Positions 7,607 through 11,763 of a DNA stretch of 11,763 nucleotides are shown piece after piece. The first letter of the stretch is position 1; each line of letters starts with the position of its first letter. The notes below the pieces were generated by a model. It did no database searches. It saw only the letters and a program-made list of their open reading frames with translations, and was not told where the DNA came from. The stretch lies in contig JALLAZ010001773.1 of assembly GCA_036939755.1 (NCBI GenBank), positions 1 to 11,763 of the forward strand. The letters are read 5' to 3'. Both the position numbers and the translations under genes were made by a program. The DNA comes from Stephanodiscus triporus. Lineage: Eukaryota > Bacillariophyta > Thalassiosirophyceae > Thalassiosirales > Thalassiosiraceae.

Positions 7607-7636
7607 TGCGCCTTAAATTGCGACACATAGTTTCTC
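7582..7636. repeat. repeat A, copy 1 (55 bp)
   Basis: It matches 7695-7749 with 4 mismatches in 55. It begins TTTTCCTTGCTGTGG and ends ACACATAGTTTCTC. Spacing between the copies is 113 bp, with repeat B filling the gap. Confidence 0.9.
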
Positions 7637-7637
7637 A

Positions 7638-7692
7638 TTAGCGCCATGAGCCCTTCCAGCGTTCTCACCGCGTCTGATTTGCGGCTACTGGC
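7638..7692 (+). repeat. repeat B, copy 1 (55 bp)
   Basis: Identical over 55 bp to 8574-8628. It begins TTAGCGCCATGAGCCC and contains an ATG. In this copy the ATG frame runs through repeat A copy 2 and stops after 27 codons at a TAA. Confidence 0.93.
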
Positions 7693-7694
7693 AA

Positions 7695-7749
7695 TTTTCC
7701 TTGCTGTGGAAAAACTCATTGGACCTTAAATTGTAACACATAGTTTCTC
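7695..7749. repeat. repeat A, copy 2 (55 bp)
   Basis: Second copy of 7582-7636, in the same orientation, two bases after repeat B copy 1. Confidence 0.9.
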
Positions 7750-8068
7750 TGTCATCTAGAAGATATTTACTGTGTAAACACAGAACAAATACATAGTACT
7801 AAAGAAACAGGTAACACTCCAGTTTGCATAAAAATGGTGGGTTTATACCTGGTTCATTAAACTTAGTGGTGTCTGTACAAAATGGTAAGTTTCCTAAAGT
7901 TCTGGTTCACTTGTCAGTTCTTGACATAATGGCATACACACTTCTTGTAAGAGACTCACAACAGAAGGACGCAGGATGCAGGCAAAGTGCAGTTTGTCTT
8001 CTAGTACGGCATCACCACTGTGTGTAGCAGGCACGCAAAAAAGAAAGAAAATAATAAAGGTAGTTTAG
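7750..8068. other. non-coding stretch
   Basis: No gene is supported. A 67-codon plus-strand frame from 7824 has no recognisable features. Confidence 0.5.
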
Positions 8069-8335
8069 TTAATAACCACTTTCAAGTAGGTCGTTGTCAT
8101 CATAATTTCCCATGTCATAATCGATGGGCACAGTGTCCGGCAGGGCAGAGTGGTTAGGTCCAAGCAATTTTGTAATCAATATTGAATTGGTTTTGAGGGC
8201 TTTGATGTGCTGGTGTTGAATAACAGATGTGTCTCACAAATAGAAGCGATATGAATCGCCCATGTAACGGAGACGGGACTTTATGAAGTCTGGTGAAAAA
8301 ATTTGCGTGAGAAAGCGACGGCTATTGGATTGCTC
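8069..8335 (-). pseudogene. decayed C-terminus, probable tyrosine recombinase of a mobile element
   Basis: The minus-strand frame is open from 8335 to the TAA at 8071-8069, with one TGA at 8236-8234. Its core reads SPDFIKSRLRYMGDSYRFYL, then after the stop DTSVIQHQHIKAL, and it ends in an acidic tail (IDYDMGNYDDNDLLESGY). The form S-R-L-R-[WY]-x-[SG]-D-x-[FY]-x-x-Y-L-R-x-T with a following Gln/His-rich helix matches, from family knowledge, the end of algal Crypton- and DIRS-type tyrosine recombinases. In those the Tyr before LR is the nucleophile. The TGA replaces the Arg expected there, one base change from CGA. Upstream R-H-R residues could not be found in the decayed sequence. The neighbourhood is repeat-rich, which suits a dead transposon. 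Confidence 0.4.
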
Positions 8336-8573
8336 TTATGGGCTAAATACAAAAATAATGAGAGGCTCAAGGATGTTGGAAGCAAACCATGTTTTTGCCC
8401 ATCCATCCATTGGCTCTCTCTGATCCAAGAGTTTCTTATCGGAATTCTGGCATCAGGACATTTGTCCCGCCGAAATCATCTACTCCATATTTTCTCTAAG
8501 CTCACAATTTCTTGGGTAGCTTGCTAGATGGTAAGTTGTGTGCAGGTACTTACTTAACTTAGTAAATCAGGTC
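8336..8573. other. non-coding or decayed stretch before repeat B copy 2
   Basis: A plus-strand frame (8303-8527) overlaps the recombinase remnant on the opposite strand and may partly be its shadow. GTAAGT near 8531 and TTACTTAACTTAG nearby look splice-like, but no exons can be assigned. Confidence 0.35.
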
Positions 8574-8628
8574 TTAGCGCCATGAGCCCTTCCAGCGTTC
8601 TCACCGCGTCTGATTTGCGGCTACTGGC
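8574..8628 (+). repeat. repeat B, copy 2 (55 bp), upstream of Ran
   Basis: An exact copy of 7638-7692. Its ATG at 8582 opens a 25-codon frame (MSPSSVLTASDLRLLANLER and a few more residues) that ends at the TGA at 8657-8659. It lies about 100 bp upstream of the TATA-like box of Ran. Confidence 0.93.
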
Positions 8629-8728
8629 GAACCTTGAGCGATTGGAGTCACTAGCATGATTCACTTAACTAGAGTACTCTCTTACGTAAGCGTACGATAG
8701 ATAATGGTCCCTCGTACCGTACCGGAGC

Positions 8729-8735
8729 TATATAT
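8729..8735 (+). promoter_or_regulatory. TATA-like box of the Ran gene
   Basis: TATATAT lies about 145 bp before the Ran ATG and upstream of a CA-rich leader. Position fits a core promoter if transcription starts near 8760. This is inferred from spacing only. Confidence 0.4.
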
Positions 8736-8774
8736 GTTGAAGGTGCGTACTTTATGTACTCTACGATCCTGCGT

Positions 8775-8811
8775 CAACCACCACCACAAACAACAAACAA
8801 CAGCCAGCACC
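8775..8811 (+). promoter_or_regulatory. CA-rich 5' leader of Ran
   Basis: A run of CAACCACCACCACAAACAAC-type sequence with almost no G, typical of unstructured 5' leaders of well-translated eukaryotic genes. It sits between the TATA-like box and the ATG at 8880. Confidence 0.4.
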
Positions 8812-8879
8812 GTGTCTTCACCGAAGAGCATTGGAACCTTGCTCCCCCCCAAACCTTAGCAATAATAAATCTAATAAAA

Positions 8880-9921
8880 ATGGTAAGTCTCTTCTCCGCG
8901 AGCGCCTAATCTTAATAATAGTCTGATGATCAATCGGGAGTGGACCAGTCACTATGTAGTCGGTCGTCCGGTCGTCCGGTCGTCCGGTCGTCCGGTCGTC
9001 CGGTGTCCGGTTGTCCGTGAGACGAACGTCACTTACTCTTGTGTCACCCATCGTCACAATGCCCGCTTATTCGTTGTGGCCCTGGCGGATGGACAGGTTG
9101 AGCTTCTGAGGTGTGCGGACGGCGTGAGATCTTAAGATGAACCGATTTGAATACATAATCTAGGTTTTGGATTGGGTCCCTTTGTGCCGTCGGTTGTCGC
9201 ATTTTTTCCACTGCTTTGTGCTGATAACATATATTTCTGCTGAATTATATGACTCTTGCAAACCACGGCGCAGGCGGCTCAACAGGATATGCCAGAATTT
9301 AAGCTCATCCTCGTCGGCGACGGAGGAGTGGGAAAAACCACCTTCGTCAAGAGGCACCTGACGGGAGAGTTCGAGAAGAAGTACGTCGCAACCCTCGGAG
9401 TCGAGGTCCACCCCCTCGTCTTCCACACCAACAGGGGTCCCATCAAATTCAATGTCTGGGATACCGCCGGCCAGGAAAAATTTGGGGGACTACGCGACGG
9501 GTATTACATCCAGGGCCAGTGCGCTATCATCATGTTCGACGTCACGTCTCGAATCACCTACAAAAACGTTCCGAACTGGCATCGCGATCTCACCCGCGTC
9601 TGCGAGAATATCCCCATCGTCCTCACCGGGAACAAGGTAGAAATCAAGGACCGTAAGGTCAAGGCGAAGCAGATCACCTTCCACCGGAAGAAGAACTTGC
9701 AGTACTATGATATTTCGGCCAAATCTAACTACAACTTTGAGAAGCCATTTCTCTGGTTGGCGAGGAAGTTGTCGGGAGACAATCAGCTTCACTTCGTTGA
9801 GGCGCCTGCCCTGCAGCCTCCTGAATTTCACTTTGACGAGGATACCAAACAGAAATATGAGGCTGAACTTGCCGCCGCCGCTGCCATGCCTCTGCCGGAG
9901 GATGATGACGAAGACCTTTAG
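8880..9921 (+). CDS. RAN: Ran small GTPase (two coding exons)
   Basis: Exons are 8880-8882 (the ATG alone) and 9274-9921, giving 216 residues, the same length as human Ran. Ran in its GTP form loads and unloads importins and exportins at the nuclear pore and acts in spindle and nuclear-envelope assembly. Visible motifs are the P-loop GDGGVGKTT (16-24), switch [12 protein letters not shown] with the key Thr, [10 protein letters not shown] (switch II), the G4 motif, the G5 motif ISAKSNYN and the acidic C-tail ending DDDEDL, which marks Ran among Ras-family proteins. There is no C-terminal Cys for lipidation. The oddity is G4: it reads NKVE, not NKVD, so the guanine-binding Asp is Glu at residue 124 (codon GAA). 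The start is set by ATG-GTAAGT splicing to GCGGCTCAACAG, giving MAAQQ, close to the MAAQ of animal Ran. Convergent with glucokinase. Confidence 0.96.
8883..9273 (+). other. Ran intron 1 (391 nt), directly after the start codon
   Basis: It starts GTAAGT right after the ATG and ends GGCGCAG before GCGGCTCAA. It is more than five times longer than the other introns here (66, 67 and 73 nt) and carries an octamer tandem repeat. The phase is 0. The acceptor is supported by the resulting MAAQQ N-terminus and the total of 216 residues. Confidence 0.88.
8961..9016. repeat. tandem octamer repeat in the Ran intron
   Basis: CGGTCGTC is repeated five times exactly (8961-9000), followed by two imperfect units (CGGTGTC, CGGTTGTC). 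It is CpG-rich against an AT-richer intron. It could be a plain microsatellite or hold regulatory sites. Confidence 0.95.
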
Positions 9922-10355
9922 AGATGATGATGATAATATCCGAGCGATTTCTCTGTTTAGGAAATGGCGGAACGTGAAACATGATGGATCGCAGGGTTTA
10001 AGGTATAATTTTTTGTGGGAGAGCACTCTGAATACAAACACAGAATGGTCTTAGGGGGATTGAAATGCTATCAGTGGATGGAGGGAATGTCTTGGCCCGA
10101 AGGAATAGATCTCATTCACGCTGCTCACTGATGGTGTGGCTAGAGACCAGATTTCATGCAATCCTTCGTATTTGGGTTGAGCTACCTAATTATTCTAGTT
10201 CGTTACAAAAATTCGAGCAACTTGAACGTAGCGTAGATGTCATTTTATTTATTTATCAAGGAATTCGCTTCTAAGCAGGGGACCAAATGCTACTAACACA
10301 GATTCGGCCAAAAGGTTATCACCGCCACCTCATGTCATCGCGTGAAACTCCTGGA
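9922..10355. other. shared 3' region between Ran and glucokinase
   Basis: 434 bp between two convergent stop codons, so it should hold both 3' ends. A GATGATGATGATAAT run follows the Ran stop. No clear AATAAA signal was seen for either gene, and no other gene is supported. Confidence 0.6.
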
Positions 10356-11613
10356 TCAAAGTGAAAGATGTTCAACACATGACATCAGAGATGGCCTGGG
10401 CACACATTTTTGGACTAAATCAAGACTCACCCGCTCAGCACAAACACGTGCTCCACGCAACCCGGTATCCTCTGTCTTCACTGCGAAGACAGGAACCGTG
10501 TCCAATATGGGTCTCAGACGACCCTTGTCTAGATATGCCTTCATGAAAGGACTGTCAATCCCTTCCATCATCCCAATGTTTTTTGCTGTAAGTCCGCCTG
10601 TGACAAACAATCCACCAGTGGGGATGAATTTCAAGCTCACATTACCCACCGCAGCACCGTACATGGTGATCATGAGTTCCATAGCCTGCTTTGTGAGACT
10701 ACCCTCTTTTCCGGAGTTTCGGCCAACCACACCGCCTTTCTGATCGCCTGAATTCAAAAACTCCTCATGAATTTCCTCATCCACCCTCTCGGGGAATTTC
10801 TGCGACAAGAATTCGTATACATCTGCCAAGCCACGGCCCGAGACGACACGTTCAGTTGAAATACGAGTATTTGAGTTATGCTTTTCTTTTAGATATTCCC
10901 AAAGTTCCATCGAGAGAGTATCTCGCGGTGCATAGTCAACATGGCCTCCTTCGGACGGGTAGCACTCGTACCCTAGCTCTGGGCTCAAGCTAGATTTGGT
11001 AAGGAAGCAAACTCCCAAACCTGTCCCCGCTCCAACGCAAGCTCTCGGCCCGAGATCATCAATCTTTGCAATTGACCCAGGCATGAGCTCAATACATTCA
11101 TTTGCGAGATCAAGATCCAAACTGCCGTACCCTGCAGTCAACGGAAGCAAAAACGGATTGAGGGACATTGACTCGAACATGCTACAGAGTACCAAGAATC
11201 TTACCCTGACCAACAAAATCATTTACTAATTTGCATCGCACAACAAGGCTCAGCAACCCATCCTGGCACTTCTCAATCTCATTCCCATCAATCGCGTGCC
11301 CCCCCTTGCCCATGTTGGTCATGAAAACTGTATTATTCGCCTTGACGGGCCCCGCAGTGGCGAGACAGGCCACTATCCGAACCTTAGACATGATTGCATC
11401 CTCCCCCATGGACTTCAGTTCCTCTACCTCGGCAAGGCACGTTTCCAAATACGGTTTCAATGTGGCATGGTGATAGTCGGGTGCGTTTTCGAGGGCGATC
11501 TCGTTAGGGTAAATGTGCACGTAGAGAGGCTCACGTTGGCCGGGACGATGGAGTGAGAAGCGGGAGTTAGTGCCACCAATATCTCCGGCGATGATATACG
11601 TGATTTTCGGCAT
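10356..11613 (-). CDS. glucokinase, Glk type (two exons)
   Basis: Exons are 11613-11205 and 11131-10356 on the minus strand, giving 394 residues. It phosphorylates glucose with ATP to glucose-6-phosphate and feeds glycolysis and the oxidative pentose phosphate route. The N-terminus opens with the phosphate-binding GDIGGTNSRF (10-19), with no targeting peptide, so it should be cytosolic. CLATAGPV (83-90), LVNDFVGQG with the likely catalytic Asp (D132), GAGTGLG (170-176), SEGGHVDYAPRD (E197-H200, sugar-binding loop), VSGRGLADVY and VTGGL follow in the order known for bacterial-type Glk of the ROK/hexokinase fold. It is longer than E. coli Glk (321 residues), with an insert around EEFLNSGDQKGGVVGRNSGK and a C-terminal extension. 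An in-frame TAA two codons before the ATG fixes the start. Such glucokinases occur in algae and other protists. Confidence 0.93.
11132..11204 (-). other. glucokinase intron (73 nt)
   Basis: On the minus strand it starts GTAAGA at 11204 and ends GACTGCAG at 11132. Removal joins NDFVGQ to GYGSLDLDL through a split Gly codon and restores the conserved region after the catalytic Asp. Without it, translation stops shortly after (VGQGKILGTL). Confidence 0.9.
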
Positions 11614-11763
11614 GGGTTATCGGGTGTCGCCGCCCGACTTCTTATGTCAGGACCGAAAATGGGTGAGGATGAGCGAGAGTTTCTGGGGGTCTTTTGGGTC
11701 CCTATGGATACTACAGTCTCCAGTACAATTGCACCAGGGGAAAAATCGAGATATTTCCCTTTG
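11614..11763 (-). promoter_or_regulatory. upstream region of glucokinase (cut by window end)
   Basis: 150 bp upstream of the glucokinase ATG that should hold its leader and perhaps its promoter. No TATA-like motif was seen. An in-frame TAA at about 11619-11617 rules out an N-terminal extension in an unspliced transcript. Confidence 0.4.

Noticed and set aside
8303..8527. 74-codon plus-strand frame (MREKATAIGLLLW...)
   Set aside because: It overlaps the recombinase-like remnant on the other strand. No motif, promoter or splice partner was found, so it is not called a gene.
8924..9107. Box C/D snoRNA in the Ran intron (TGATGA at 8924, CTGA at about 9104)
   Set aside because: The boxes are about 180 nt apart, flanks do not form a terminal stem, and the octamer array lies between them.
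9490..10041. 183-codon minus-strand frame over Ran
   Set aside because: It is the antisense shadow of the Ran coding region, with an unconvincing Arg/Leu/Val-rich translation.
11182..11222. Glucokinase broken by a frameshift
   Set aside because: A 73-nt GT-AG intron restores VNDFVGQGYGSLDLDL exactly.
1..11763. CRISPR array, tRNA or rRNA genes, bacterial-type defence or biosynthetic cluster
   Set aside because: No spaced direct repeats of CRISPR type, no tRNA T-loop or anticodon arms, and no multi-gene set that would make a system were seen.

Overview
The window reads as nuclear DNA of a microalga, most likely a pennate diatom. That is inferred from the style of the Ty1/copia-type element, the short GT-AG introns (66, 67 and 73 nt), and the gene set: Ran GTPase, a VWA-Cache membrane protein and a Glk-type glucokinase. 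No bacterial-style operons are visible, and all three intact genes contain introns.

Layout. 1-1011: AT-rich DNA with a poly-A run and one degenerate open frame. 1012-3046: a complete insertion of a copia-type LTR retrotransposon with 181/179-bp LTRs and a 5-bp target duplication (GTTGG). It has lost most of its pol region and keeps only a decayed gag joined to a decayed RNase H end. 3210-5358 (minus): a three-exon gene for a secreted, single-pass membrane protein with a von Willebrand A domain next to Cache-type sequence, like the extracellular part of alpha2-delta subunits. 5607-6121: a 515-bp non-coding element with terminal inverted repeats and a TA target duplication (MITE-like). 6124-8700: a gene-poor, repeat-rich stretch with decayed coding remnants, including a probable tyrosine-recombinase C-terminus at 8069-8335. 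It also holds several inverted repeats, a GC-rich hairpin island and a duplicated pair of about 55-bp repeats. 8880-9921 (plus): Ran GTPase, whose first coding exon is only the ATG. 10356-11613 (minus): glucokinase, convergent with Ran.

The three intact genes do not form a pathway. Ran runs nucleocytoplasmic transport, glucokinase makes glucose-6-phosphate in the cytosol, and the VWA-Cache protein is a predicted cell-surface protein. For all three, splicing was worked out from the sequence and gives in-frame products of 216, 394 and 671 residues.

I found no convincing new multi-gene system. The points most worth a second look are Asp to Glu in the Ran NKxD motif, the ATG-only first exon of Ran, the VWA-Cache protein with a repeated cytoplasmic tail, the non-autonomous transposons, and the duplicated 55-bp repeat that lies just upstream of the Ran promoter.
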